9,927 bases of DNA from Bacillota bacterium (GTDB lineage: Bacteria; Bacillota; Clostridia; Lachnospirales; Lachnospiraceae), in the NCBI GenBank assembly GCA_023458855.1, contig JAEWWQ010000055.1, forward strand, positions 1 through 9,927, written 5' to 3'. The position numbers were made by a program, and so were the translations under genes. A model generated the notes under the pieces. It was not told the DNA's origin, ran no database searches, and saw only the letters and a program-made list of their open reading frames with translations. Position 1 is the first letter of the stretch. Each line of letters starts with the position of its first letter. Below, one piece after another: positions 1-7,204 of the stretch.

Positions 1-2
1 AA

Positions 3-611
3 TTTTTGATCGATCGTGAAATTAACGAAGAAGGCGTAGCAATCTCTCAAATCGTAGCAAATAATTACCAGGGTGCAAAAGCTGTTGCAGAATTATGGGT
101 AGAAGCTATGGGTGAAGAAGGAAAATATGTTGAACTTTTAGGTAAGGAATCTGATACAAATGCGGGTGTTCGTTCTTCCGCATTCCATGAAGTAATTGAT
201 CAATATCCGGATTTAGAGATGGTTGCCCAGCAATCAGCTAACTGGGAACAGACAGAAGCATTTGATAAGATGGGTACTATTCTGCAATCTAACCCAGATA
301 TCAAAGGTGTAATCTGTGGTAATGATACCATGGCTATGGGTGCTCAGGCAGCTATTGAAGCAGCAGGGCTGAAAGATGTTCAGATCATAGGTGTTGATGG
401 TTCTGATGATGTCAGAGATAAGATTAAAGAAGGTAAGATTCTTGCAACTGCTCTTCAGCAATGTGCAGAAATCGCACGTATGGCAGTTACACAAGCGGAT
501 GATTACCTGAAAAACGGAACAACAGGTCTTGATGAGAAACAACTCGTAGACTGTGTAGCAATCACAGCAGATAATGCAGATAAATTAAACGCATTTGACT
601 ATCAGGAATAA
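3..611 (+). CDS. rbsB: Ribose-type ABC transporter substrate-binding protein, 5'-truncated
   Basis: This is the C-terminal two thirds of a periplasmic-binding-protein-like sugar receptor (type 1 fold, RbsB family). The frame is open to the window edge, so the signal peptide and about the first hundred residues are missing; the TTG at position 6 is internal, not a start. Counting from the first visible codon, IDR at residues 3-5 corresponds to the Asp-Arg sugar contacts of E. coli RbsB. Further matches are an Arg in NAGVRSSAF, GNDTMAMGA, VDGSDD and TALQQ, which align with its Arg141, Asn190, Asp215 and Gln235. The aromatic at the Phe164 position appears to be Trp (SANWEQ). Being Gram-positive, the full protein is probably a membrane-anchored lipoprotein that feeds the RbsA/RbsC transporter encoded downstream. 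Ribose specificity is inferred from rbsD and rbsK in the same operon; related sugars cannot be excluded. Confidence 0.88.
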   Translation, partial: FLIDREINEEGVAISQIVANNYQGAKAVAELWVEAMGEEGKYVELLGKESDTNAGVRSSAFHEVIDQYPDLEMVAQQSANWEQTEAFDKMGTILQSNPDIKGVICGNDTMAMGAQAAIEAAGLKDVQIIGVDGSDDVRDKIKEGKILATALQQCAEIARMAVTQADDYLKNGTTGLDEKQLVDCVAITADNADKLNAFDYQE

Positions 612-626
612 ATAATATAATACCAG

Positions 627-670
627 GGTCAAAAGGTCATGTTTGCATAAAAAAACATGACCTTGGGACC
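627..670 (+). repeat. Intercistronic stem-loop after rbsB
   Basis: Perfect 12-bp inverted repeat: AAGGTCATGTTT (633-644) pairs with AAACATGACCTT (653-664) around an 8-nt loop. GGTC (627-630) and GACC (667-670) extend it past a 2x2 internal loop. No U-run follows, only AATATAAAAT, so it does not look like an intrinsic terminator. Its place just after the binding-protein gene suggests a 3'-end stabiliser or a processing site that would keep rbsB mRNA more abundant than the downstream transporter mRNA. That role is an inference. Confidence 0.7.
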
Positions 671-737
671 AATATAAAATAAATAAACAGGGGCGGCAAT
701 TATATAATTTTATTAGAGAAAAGAATCTATGGCAAAA

Positions 738-743
738 AAGGAG
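738..743 (+). promoter_or_regulatory. Ribosome binding site that sets the start of the lipoprotein gene
   Basis: AAGGAG lies 6 nt before the ATG at 750. An in-frame ATG at 729 has only AT-rich sequence with no comparable site before it. The 729 start would add MAKKEKA ahead of a normal lipoprotein signal peptide. The start at 750 is therefore preferred. Confidence 0.75.
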
Positions 744-749
744 AAAGCT

Positions 750-1388
750 ATGAAAAAGCGTATTATAGCGGGGTTGATTCTGGTACTGACACTCACGACA
801 ATGACAGGATGCATTAAAATTGTCAAAATGGGTGAAGAAGGCAATCTGACCGGAGAAGTTGCATTTAATGCAGGTGATGATGTAGGAAGTTTTTGGGAAT
901 CAAAAGCAATTCCGGAATTAACAGAGAAAGCAGTAGATTTAGGGGAATTCCTGACAGAGGCAAATGGGGACCTTAATTCTTTAGCAGATAAATATGGTAA
1001 ATACTCAATGGGAGACAGTGGAGAACTTACCTATACAGTGAAGGGCAGCGGGAAGGTAACGGCAGTCGAAACAGAGAAAAAAGCAGGATTTATTACGATT
1101 GCACTTGATGGTTACAATGGCAGTGAAGAGATAAAGATCCAGGTAGGATCTGTTATAAAAGGATCCTCCGTGCGGGATGCCCTGTCTTTTATTAAATTTG
1201 GTGATTACACCAATCAGGAAGAATATGCAGCAGTAAGTCAAAGTATTAATAATGTCATTATGGAAACGGTAATCAATCCGGATACGGCAGCAGGAATGAA
1301 TGGTAAGACAGTAGAGTTCGTAGGATGCTTTACCGTAAAAGATAAGGATACCATCCTGATTACGCCAGTTGTAATGAATCAGAAATAG
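750..1388 (+). CDS. DUF2291-type lipoprotein of the sugar ABC operon
   Basis: Protein of 212 residues from the preferred ATG at 750. It opens with a lipoprotein signal peptide: basic MKKR, a hydrophobic core IIAGLILVLTL, then lipobox MTGC, so Cys21 should be lipidated and the protein anchored outside the membrane. The -3 residue is Met rather than the usual Leu, a mild deviation. The mature part has the look of the DUF2291 family (predicted periplasmic lipoproteins), which I recall as often encoded beside RbsABC-type transporters. Visible stretches include IKIVKMGEEGNLTGEVAFNA, a central acidic region, and a C-terminal part ending NGKTVEFVGCFTVKD. It has no enzyme motif or transmembrane segment beyond the signal. 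It sits between the receptor and ATPase genes, so a helper role in sugar capture or transporter assembly is plausible but unproven. The family call is from memory of sequence pattern and context. Confidence 0.75.
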   Translation: MKKRIIAGLILVLTLTTMTGCIKIVKMGEEGNLTGEVAFNAGDDVGSFWESKAIPELTEKAVDLGEFLTEANGDLNSLADKYGKYSMGDSGELTYTVKGSGKVTAVETEKKAGFITIALDGYNGSEEIKIQVGSVIKGSSVRDALSFIKFGDYTNQEEYAAVSQSINNVIMETVINPDTAAGMNGKTVEFVGCFTVKDKDTILITPVVMNQK

Positions 1389-1404
1389 AAGAGCGGAGGA
1401 TGAA

Positions 1405-2946
1405 ATGGATAAGAATATAGTATTACATGCAGAAGCAGTAGATAAAATCTATCCTGGTACCAAGGCTCTTGACAATGTCTCCTATGATGTGGAAAAAGGA
1501 AAAGTGAATGTTCTTATTGGTGAGAATGGTGCTGGAAAATCTACTCTTATGAAGATAATTGCAGGCATCGAGCAGCCTTCATCAGGGAAGCTTTATATGG
1601 GTGATGAGGAAGTAACCTTTAAAAATACAATAGAAGCGCGTGCGCATGGAATTGGCATCATACATCAGGAGTTAAGTCTTTTTCCCAACCTGAATGTGTA
1701 TCAGAATATTTTTATGGGACGGGAATATACAAAAGGGCCTAAGCTGGATAACAAGAAACATATTGAATTGACTAAAAAGGTATTGGAAAAACTGGAGCAT
1801 CCGATCGAAGCAGGGACCATGGTCGGAGATCTGCGTGTCGGACAACAGCAAATGATAGAAATTGCAAGAAACTTTATTCAGGATGATATTAAGATTCTGA
1901 TTATGGACGAACCGACCTCTTCTCTAAGCCAGCAGGAAGTAGAAGTGCTATTTAAATTAATGCGGGAATTCACGGAACAGGGAATTTCAATTGTTTATAT
2001 TTCTCATAGATTAGAAGAAATTATGAAAATCGGGGATAATGTAACAATTCTAAGAGATGGAAAATATGTTGCAAGAGCTGAAGTAAAAGATATAGATGTT
2101 CCCTGGATTGTTCAGAAGATGGTAGGAGAAGGAAAGTCATATCCCAAAAAAGAGCGTAAGATTGATTGGAAAAAACAAGAAAAAGTATTAGAAGTAAAGG
2201 ATCTGACGCTTCCAAAGAGCGGCGGGGGATATTTACTGAATCATTTGAATTTCGACTTAAAAAAGGGAGAAATTCTTGGAATTTACGGGCTTATGGGATC
2301 TGGACGTACGGAAGTATTTGAATGCATTATGGGATTAAGACCAGAGCATACAGGTGAAATTTACAAAAACGGAAAGAAAATGGAAATTCATAATATATCT
2401 GAACAAATCAGCAAAGGATTTGCACTCGTTCCGGAGGATCGCCAAAAGGAAGGTCTGGTACAGACATTGGATATCGGAAAAAACATTTCTTTATCCAGTA
2501 TTCATAAATACTGTAACTATGGATTTTTAAACGGTAAGAAAGAGAATGAAAGTATAGATAGACAAATAAAAGATATTATGATTAAGGTTGCAGATAAAAA
2601 ACTTCCTATTCTCTCTTTATCAGGTGGTAATCAGCAAAAAGTCGTTATTGGAAAAGGCATCTTGACGGAACCTGAGATTCTATTACTGGATGAGCCCAGC
2701 AGAGGAATTGATATCGGTGCAAAAACAGAAGTTTTTGATATCATTAACCAATATGCGGAAAAAGGGTTGTCTATTATTGTGATTTCGTCTGAATTAAAAG
2801 AAATCGTAGCGATAGCAGATAGAATTATTGTACTTTCAATCGGCATTAATACTGGTGAGTTTGATAGAGATGAAATATCAGAGGATGCGTTGGTATTATC
2901 TTCATACAAAGGCCACCATGGTCATGAATCAAACAAGGAGAACTAA
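1405..2946 (+). CDS. rbsA: Ribose-type ABC transporter ATP-binding protein (two nucleotide-binding domains)
   Basis: Protein of 513 residues, the usual length of the RbsA/MglA fused ATPases that drive sugar import at the inner face of the membrane. Domain 1 has Walker A GENGAGKST (39-47), Q-loop IHQELSL (86-92), a signature variant LRVGQQQM (143-150), Walker B ILIMDEP (164-170) and H-loop His201. Domain 2 has a degenerate Walker A, GLMGSGRTE (295-303), where the Lys is replaced by Arg. It also has a full LSGGNQQK signature (405-412), Walker B ILLLDEP (425-431), and SSE where the H-loop His would be. This asymmetry, with one strong and one weak ATP site, is typical of the family. The start has CGGAGG 5 nt upstream. 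The gene begins 16 nt after the lipoprotein gene and ends 2 nt before the permease gene, so the set is co-transcribed. Substrate is inferred from rbsD and rbsK. Confidence 0.93.
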   Translation: MDKNIVLHAEAVDKIYPGTKALDNVSYDVEKGKVNVLIGENGAGKSTLMKIIAGIEQPSSGKLYMGDEEVTFKNTIEARAHGIGIIHQELSLFPNLNVYQNIFMGREYTKGPKLDNKKHIELTKKVLEKLEHPIEAGTMVGDLRVGQQQMIEIARNFIQDDIKILIMDEPTSSLSQQEVEVLFKLMREFTEQGISIVYISHRLEEIMKIGDNVTILRDGKYVARAEVKDIDVPWIVQKMVGEGKSYPKKERKIDWKKQEKVLEVKDLTLPKSGGGYLLNHLNFDLKKGEILGIYGLMGSGRTEVFECIMGLRPEHTGEIYKNGKKMEIHNISEQISKGFALVPEDRQKEGLVQTLDIGKNISLSSIHKYCNYGFLNGKKENESIDRQIKDIMIKVADKKLPILSLSGGNQQKVVIGKGILTEPEILLLDEPSRGIDIGAKTEVFDIINQYAEKGLSIIVISSELKEIVAIADRIIVLSIGINTGEFDRDEISEDALVLSSYKGHHGHESNKEN

Positions 2947-2948
2947 TT

Positions 2949-3995
2949 ATGGAAAAGGTAAAAAAAAGAAGCAGCAATGATATTATAATGACCTTACTGA
3001 AGGGAAGAACCTTAATTATCTTAGCAATATTAGTTATATTATTTAGTATTATTACAAACAACTTTTTTACGGTAAATACAGGACTGACAGTAGCAAAGCA
3101 TGTTGCATTATATGGAATCATGGGTATAGGAATGACTTATGTGCTGATCACGGGTGGTATTGATTTATCGGTTGGTGCAGTTGCAGGGCTTGCCGGTATG
3201 ATTGCAGGTGGTCTGATAAACCAGGGCCTTCCGTTACCGATGTTTGGGGTAACCATTTACTTTAGTGCACCACTGGTATTTTTTATTACGGCATGTGTCG
3301 GTATTTTCTTTGGGTGGATTAATGGTGTTATTATTACAAAGTTAAATGTAGTTCCTTTTATTGCAACATTAGGTACCATGAATATAGCAAGGGGTCTTGC
3401 AAATTTAAGATCCGGCGGTGCGACATTTTCTAATATTGTCGGAAATAAAGCATTGGGCAATCAAGGATTCGATTCTCTTGGAAAAAGTATTGCAGGTATT
3501 CCGGTCGGTGTAATTCTTCTGATCATTATTGCCGTTATTGCAGGTATTATTCTGAAATATACTTCTTTTGGATGGCATATCCTGGCAATCGGCGGTAATG
3601 AAAAAGCAGCAAAATTATCAGGTATAAAAGTAAACAGAGATAAAACACTGGTATATATGTTCTCGGCTTTATGCTCTTCGATTGTTGGTATGATAGCAGC
3701 AGCGCAATTGGTGGCTTCTCATCCGGCAACAGGTGAAGGATGGGAAATGAACGCAATCTCTGCAGCGGTCCTCGGTGGAACTTCCATGGCTGGAGGTATC
3801 GGAACGGCAGGCGGTACTATTATCGGTGCATTTATCATTGGTGTCATCAATGATGGTATGACTATGTATGGTGTATCAGAATTCTGGCAGAAAGTCATCA
3901 AGGGCATCGTAGTAATTTTAGCAGTCGTGATCGATCAGTTCCAAAGAAACTTACAGGCAAAAATGGCATTGCAGGCGCGCAACGAGAATAAATAG
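2949..3995 (+). CDS. rbsC: Ribose-type ABC transporter permease
   Basis: Integral membrane protein of 348 residues in the RbsC/BPD_transp_2 family, which forms the sugar channel as a homodimer. A basic N-terminus (MEKVKKR) precedes a hydrophobic helix at about 21-36. Further membrane segments lie near 50-68, 73-92, 107-128, 184-202, 236-255, 270-300 and 316-330. Family landmarks are GIDLSVGA (70-77), the motif VVPFIATLGT (134-143), the cytoplasmic coupling loop AIGGNEKAAKLSGI (213-226) that contacts the ATPase, and the glycine-rich AAVLGGTSMAGGIGT (272-286). The ATG follows AAGGAG by 8 nt, and the gap to the rbsA-like stop codon is only 2 nt, which suggests tight co-translation. The C-terminal tail is short and polar. 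Nothing is truncated or unusual. Confidence 0.93.
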   Translation: MEKVKKRSSNDIIMTLLKGRTLIILAILVILFSIITNNFFTVNTGLTVAKHVALYGIMGIGMTYVLITGGIDLSVGAVAGLAGMIAGGLINQGLPLPMFGVTIYFSAPLVFFITACVGIFFGWINGVIITKLNVVPFIATLGTMNIARGLANLRSGGATFSNIVGNKALGNQGFDSLGKSIAGIPVGVILLIIIAVIAGIILKYTSFGWHILAIGGNEKAAKLSGIKVNRDKTLVYMFSALCSSIVGMIAAAQLVASHPATGEGWEMNAISAAVLGGTSMAGGIGTAGGTIIGAFIIGVINDGMTMYGVSEFWQKVIKGIVVILAVVIDQFQRNLQAKMALQARNENK

Positions 3996-4010
3996 GGGGC
4001 GGAAGCAGGT

Positions 4011-4412
4011 ATGAAAAAAGCAGGAATATTAAACGCTCAACTTGCGGGATACATTGCAGCACTTGGGCATAAAGATACGTTTTTGATTGGAGATGCGGGA
4101 ATGCCTATTCCGAAGGGAATTCCGATCGTAGATCTGGTTCTGTGCGGCGGGGTACCAACTTTTGAGCAGGTGTTAACGGCAGTATTAAATGAAACAGAAG
4201 TGGAATATTATTATTTAGCAGAAGAAATAAAGCATAAAAATCCGCGATTACTGCAGTATATCAAAGATTCTCTGCCCGATGTTGAGAGTGAAATGATGCC
4301 GCATATAGAATTTAAGGAATTTACAAAAACAGTAAAATTTGCAATCCGGACGGGTGAGTTCACGCCATATCCTAATATTGTATTGCGTGCAGGCGTTGCA
4401 TTTCCGGCTTAA
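4011..4412 (+). CDS. rbsD: D-ribose pyranase
   Basis: Protein of 133 residues, matching the RbsD/FucU family length (about 130-140). RbsD interconverts the beta-pyranose and beta-furanose forms of ribose in the cytoplasm, supplying the furanose that ribokinase uses. Seen here: the N-terminal MKKAGILN, the catalytic His20 in ALGHKD, Asp28 in LIGDAGMPIP, the strand IPIVDLVL, and the conserved C-terminal block with RTGEFTPYPNIVL, whose Tyr and Asn line the sugar site in known structures. The gene starts 15 nt after the permease stop, with a G-rich ribosome site (GGGGGCGG) about 8 nt upstream, and is followed by ribokinase. This gene is the best evidence that the operon handles ribose rather than another sugar; fucose mutarotase (FucU) is a related family but longer and found in other contexts. 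Confidence 0.92.
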   Translation: MKKAGILNAQLAGYIAALGHKDTFLIGDAGMPIPKGIPIVDLVLCGGVPTFEQVLTAVLNETEVEYYYLAEEIKHKNPRLLQYIKDSLPDVESEMMPHIEFKEFTKTVKFAIRTGEFTPYPNIVLRAGVAFPA

Positions 4413-4434
4413 AATAAAAAGGGGCATAGAGAGA

Positions 4435-5334
4435 ATGAAGGTACTAAATATAGGTTCTTTAAATTATGACTATGTATATTCAGTAAGCCATATCGTACAA
4501 GGCGGCGAGACGATATCATCAACAGGAATGGAAACTTTCTGCGGAGGAAAGGGGCTAAATCAGTCTATTGCACTGGCAAAAGCAGGTGTTCCGGTCTATC
4601 ATGCAGGTATGATAGGAGAAGAAGGTGAGCGTTTTTTAGAAGTTTGTGATAACAATGGAGTAGATACTACTTATATCAGGCAGATTTCCGGAAAAAGCGG
4701 GCATACTATTATTCAGGTAGATGAGCAGGCACAGAATTGCATTATTTTATATGGCGGTGCAAATCAGGCTTTTACAAAGGATTATATTGATGGAGTATTA
4801 ACACATTTTGAAAAAAAAGACATTATTCTCTTACAGAATGAAGTGAATGAATTAGACTACATCATTGATAAAGCATATGAAAGAGAAATGACCATTATTC
4901 TGAATCCTTCTCCTTTTAACGAAAAAATTGGAAAGTGTGATTTATCAAAGGTATCTGTTTTTATGATTAATGAAATCGAAGGAGAACAGATCACCGGAGA
5001 AAAAGAACCCGAAAAGATGCTGGAAATTATGAAACAGAAGTTCCCAAAGGCAAAAGTGGTATTGACATTAGGTTCCAAAGGGGTAATATACCAGGACGAA
5101 AACATGTTATGCAAACAAGACGCTTATAAAGTAAAAGCGGTAGATACAACGGCAGCCGGAGACACATTTACAGGATATTTTATAGCCGGTATGATTGAAA
5201 ATAAACCGATAGAGAAAGTATTACAGATTTGTGTAAAGGCATCTGCAATTGCAGTTTCCAGAAAAGGTGCCACCGATTCCATTCCCAAAAAAGAAGAAGT
5301 GGAAAAAGTAGAAGAACGCATATTTCAAGGTTGA
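4435..5334 (+). CDS. rbsK: Ribokinase (PfkB family)
   Basis: Protein of 299 residues, close to the ~300-310 usual for ribokinase, which phosphorylates ribose to ribose 5-phosphate with ATP. The frame is open further upstream into rbsD, but the family N-terminus (MKVLNIGSLNYDYV) fixes the start at the ATG at 4435; the site before it is weak (AAGGGG, 10 nt away). PfkB features in order: GGKGLNQS (37-44) of signature 1, NPSP (157-160), NEIEGE (179-184), TLGSKG (211-216), and signature 2 DTTAAGDTF (237-245) with Asp243 as the expected catalytic base. KASAIAVSRKGA (268-279) belongs to the C-terminal nucleotide and monovalent-ion region. It is the last gene of the ribose operon, 22 nt after rbsD. 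Its TGA stop lies inside the -35 element of the proS promoter. Another pentose kinase activity is possible, but rbsD alongside favours ribose. Confidence 0.92.
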   Translation: MKVLNIGSLNYDYVYSVSHIVQGGETISSTGMETFCGGKGLNQSIALAKAGVPVYHAGMIGEEGERFLEVCDNNGVDTTYIRQISGKSGHTIIQVDEQAQNCIILYGGANQAFTKDYIDGVLTHFEKKDIILLQNEVNELDYIIDKAYEREMTIILNPSPFNEKIGKCDLSKVSVFMINEIEGEQITGEKEPEKMLEIMKQKFPKAKVVLTLGSKGVIYQDENMLCKQDAYKVKAVDTTAAGDTFTGYFIAGMIENKPIEKVLQICVKASAIAVSRKGATDSIPKKEEVEKVEERIFQG

Positions 5335-5359
5335 CATTTGGTTCCAAGTTGCATAAAAT
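5331..5359 (+). promoter_or_regulatory. Housekeeping promoter for the T-box/proS transcript
   Basis: Consensus -35 TTGACA (5331-5336), a 17-nt spacer, and -10 TAAAAT (5354-5359, 5 of 6 to TATAAT). Transcription would start near 5366, about 33 nt before the first T-box helix, which suits a T-box leader. The -35 overlaps the TGA stop of rbsK. Confidence 0.72.
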
Positions 5360-5398
5360 CAAAAATAGACATAAGAATCATTTTGTTATAAAGAAATT

Positions 5399-5630
5399 AA
5401 GCGTTGATAAGGATTAGTATAAATAAGAAATGTCCCAGAGAAAGAATCTGAGCAGGATGTCTGCTTAAGCTGAGAGATTCTACAAAGAATATTTAGAACC
5501 TACCTTGGAGTTCTATATGAAAATATAGCGTAAGCAGGCGTTAACTGTAACTTGAGTTGAGCATACTTATGCTAATTAGGGTGGTACCGCCGAAGCCTTC
5601 GGTCCCTTTGTGGACGAAGGCTTTCAGTCT
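5399..5630 (+). promoter_or_regulatory. T-box riboswitch, proline-specific (CCU specifier)
   Basis: Leader RNA that senses uncharged tRNA-Pro and permits proS transcription. Stem I: a K-turn-like GAT/GGA element, helix AAGG (5409-5412) with CCTT (5503-5506), then the specifier loop with AGTA (5416-5419) opposite GAA-CCT-A (5496-5502), closed by TAAAT (5420-5424) with ATTTA (5491-5495). An upper helix pairs AGAATCT (5443-5449) with AGATTCT (5475-5481). The specifier codon is CCU (5499-5501), proline. A hairpin CTATAT-GAAA-ATATAG (5513-5528) follows. Stem III is AGCAT/ATGCT (5560-5573). The T-box AGGGTGGTACCGCC (5578-5591) presents UGGU (5582-5585) to the tRNA 3' end, fitting discriminator A of tRNA-Pro. 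AGGG (5578-5581) with CCCT (5604-5607) closes the antiterminator. Specifier and downstream gene agree. Confidence 0.95.
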
Positions 5631-5633
5631 GTT
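5593..5633 (+). terminator. T-box intrinsic terminator hairpin
   Basis: AAGCCTTCG (5593-5601) pairs perfectly with CGAAGGCTT (5615-5623), and TCC (5603-5605) with GGA (5612-5614) past a bulged G5602, leaving a 6-nt loop. The following tract TTCAGTCTGTTT is U-rich but interrupted. The 5' arm overlaps the antiterminator (CCCT 5604-5607 and CGGT 5600-5603), so the two folds exclude each other. No other terminator is seen after rbsK, so this hairpin may also end the ribose operon transcript. Confidence 0.85.
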
Positions 5634-5710
5634 TATCGGTAGGCAGGATAGGAAGTTATGGCAAAAGTCTGCTGACAGGCGATGTTTGATTAAATAAAAG
5701 GAGAAAGAAA

Positions 5711-7144
5711 ATGGCAAACGACAAAAAATTAGTAGAAGCAATTACATCCATGGATGTAGACTTTGCACAATGGTATACGGATGTTGTTAAAAAAGCAGAG
5801 TTAATTGATTATTCAAGTGTAAAAGGTTGTATGATCATTAAGCCGGCAGGTTATGCGATCTGGGAGTTGATCCAGAATCAGTTAGATGCAGATTTCAAGA
5901 AAACAGGTGTTGAAAATGTATATATGCCAATGTTCATACCTGAGAGCTTATTAAATAAAGAAAAAGATCATGTGGAAGGATTTGCACCCGAAGTAGCATG
6001 GGTCACACATGGTGGTCTGAATAAATTACAGGAAAGATTATGTGTAAGACCTACTTCTGAGACCTTATTCTGTGATTTTTATAAGAATCTGATTCAATCC
6101 TACAGAGATCTTCCAAAGGTATATAATCAATGGTGTTCTGTTGTCCGCTGGGAGAAGGAGACAAGACCGTTCCTTCGTTCCCGGGAATTCTTATGGCAGG
6201 AAGGTCACACTGCACATGCGACCGCTGAAGATGCAGAAGAAAGAACGATTCAGATGTTAAACGTGTATGCAGACTTCTGTGAAAATGTATTAGCTATGCC
6301 GGTTGTCAGAGGCCGTAAAACAGACAAAGAAAAATTTGCGGGAGCAGAAGCTACTTATACAATTGAAGCATTGATGCATGACGGTAAAGCACTTCAGTCC
6401 GGAACAAGTCATAATTTCGGAGACGGATTTGCGAAGGCATTCGGTATCCAATATACAGACAAAGACAATTCCCTGAAATATGTTCATCAGACTTCCTGGG
6501 GAATGACAACCCGTCTGATTGGTGCAATCATTATGGTACATGGGGATGATTCCGGATTGGTATTGCCGCCAAAAGTTGCTCCGACACAGATTATGATTAT
6601 CCCAATTCAACAGAAAAAGGAAGGTGTCCTTGAAAAAGCAGCTGAATTAAAAGACAGACTGAGTAATTTTCGTGTAAAAGTAGATGATACAGATAAGAGT
6701 CCGGGATGGAAGTTTTCAGAAGCAGAGATGCGGGGTATTCCGTTCCGTATCGAGATTGGACCGAAAGATATCGAGGCAAATAAATGTGTAATTGTTCGTC
6801 GTGACACAAGAGAAAAAATAGAAGTGTCGTTAGATGATATTGAAGTAAAAGCAGCTGAAATCTTAGAACAGATTCAGTCTGATATGTTGGAAAAAGCAAG
6901 AAAACATGTTGCCGCACACACATATGTTGCAACCACCTATGAAGAATTTGAAAAAACCGTAAATGAAAAACCAGGGTTTGTCAAGGCAATGTGGTGTGGT
7001 GATCAGGCTTGCGAGGATATGATCAAAGAGAAGACCGGTGCAACCAGCCGTTGTATGCCATTTCAACAGGAAAAATTATCAGAGACCTGCGTATGTTGCG
7101 GAAAACCGGCTAAAAAAATGGTATACTGGGGACGTGCATATTAA
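5711..7144 (+). CDS. proS: Prolyl-tRNA synthetase, archaeal/eukaryal-type (short form with C-terminal zinc domain)
   Basis: Class II synthetase of 477 residues that attaches proline to tRNA-Pro in the cytoplasm. The length and C-terminus mark the archaeal-like ProS type, which lacks the editing insertion of the ~570-residue E. coli form. The catalytic core (about 1-285) shows the motif 1 region around PAGYAIWELIQNQLD (45-59), RPTSET (113-118), motif 2 RWEKETRPFLRSREF (146-160), then QSGTSHNFG (229-237), and motif 3 TSWGMTTRLIGAI (261-273). An anticodon-binding domain follows (about 290-390, with KSPGWKFSEAEMRGIP at 329-344). The tail holds Cys429, 434, 448, 460, 462 and 463, consistent with a zinc site, and ends in Tyr477 (WGRAY), a residue known to reach the active site in Thermus ProRS. 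AAGGAG lies 7 nt before the ATG. Control is by the proline T-box upstream. Confidence 0.96.
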   Translation: MANDKKLVEAITSMDVDFAQWYTDVVKKAELIDYSSVKGCMIIKPAGYAIWELIQNQLDADFKKTGVENVYMPMFIPESLLNKEKDHVEGFAPEVAWVTHGGLNKLQERLCVRPTSETLFCDFYKNLIQSYRDLPKVYNQWCSVVRWEKETRPFLRSREFLWQEGHTAHATAEDAEERTIQMLNVYADFCENVLAMPVVRGRKTDKEKFAGAEATYTIEALMHDGKALQSGTSHNFGDGFAKAFGIQYTDKDNSLKYVHQTSWGMTTRLIGAIIMVHGDDSGLVLPPKVAPTQIMIIPIQQKKEGVLEKAAELKDRLSNFRVKVDDTDKSPGWKFSEAEMRGIPFRIEIGPKDIEANKCVIVRRDTREKIEVSLDDIEVKAAEILEQIQSDMLEKARKHVAAHTYVATTYEEFEKTVNEKPGFVKAMWCGDQACEDMIKEKTGATSRCMPFQQEKLSETCVCCGKPAKKMVYWGRAY

Positions 7145-7150
7145 TTCGCG

Positions 7151-7181
7151 ACAAGTGAGGCGTCAAGCCGCGCCATCTTGT
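7151..7181 (+). terminator. Possible weak terminator hairpin after proS
   Basis: ACAAG (7151-7155) pairs with CTTGT (7177-7181) and GGCG (7159-7162) with CGCC (7171-7174), separated by a small internal loop (TGA opposite AT), with an 8-nt apical loop. It starts 6 nt after the proS stop. The 3' side continues only as TTC, so the U-tract is poor. It could be a partial terminator or part of an ackA leader structure. Confidence 0.4.
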
Positions 7182-7204
7182 TTCATAATATAAGTATTTT
7201 GTAC

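Noticed and set aside
703..708. Perfect TATAAT inside the palindrome AATTATATAATT (698-709), as a possible internal promoter for the lipoprotein gene
   Set aside because: No recognisable -35 at 16-18 nt upstream, and the region is very AT-rich, so a chance match is likely.
295..1000. Search for a frameshift or CRISPR-like direct repeats in the first kilobase
   Set aside because: Reading frames are intact and the only repeat is the single hairpin at 627-670; no spaced direct repeats are present.
4339..4434. Upstream in-frame extension of ribokinase from an ATG at 4339
   Set aside because: It would overlap rbsD by over 70 nt in another frame and place 32 unrelated residues ahead of the conserved ribokinase N-terminus; 4435 fits the family length.
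5418..5423. TATAAA as a -10 element for proS
   Set aside because: No suitable -35 at 16-18 nt, and it lies within T-box stem I; the TTGACA-17-TAAAAT promoter at 5331-5359 is far better and starts before the leader.
5658..5675. Five-codon reading frame (MAKVC) between the T-box terminator and proS, as a possible leader peptide
   Set aside because: It has no proline codons, only a weak ribosome site, and the T-box already explains regulation.
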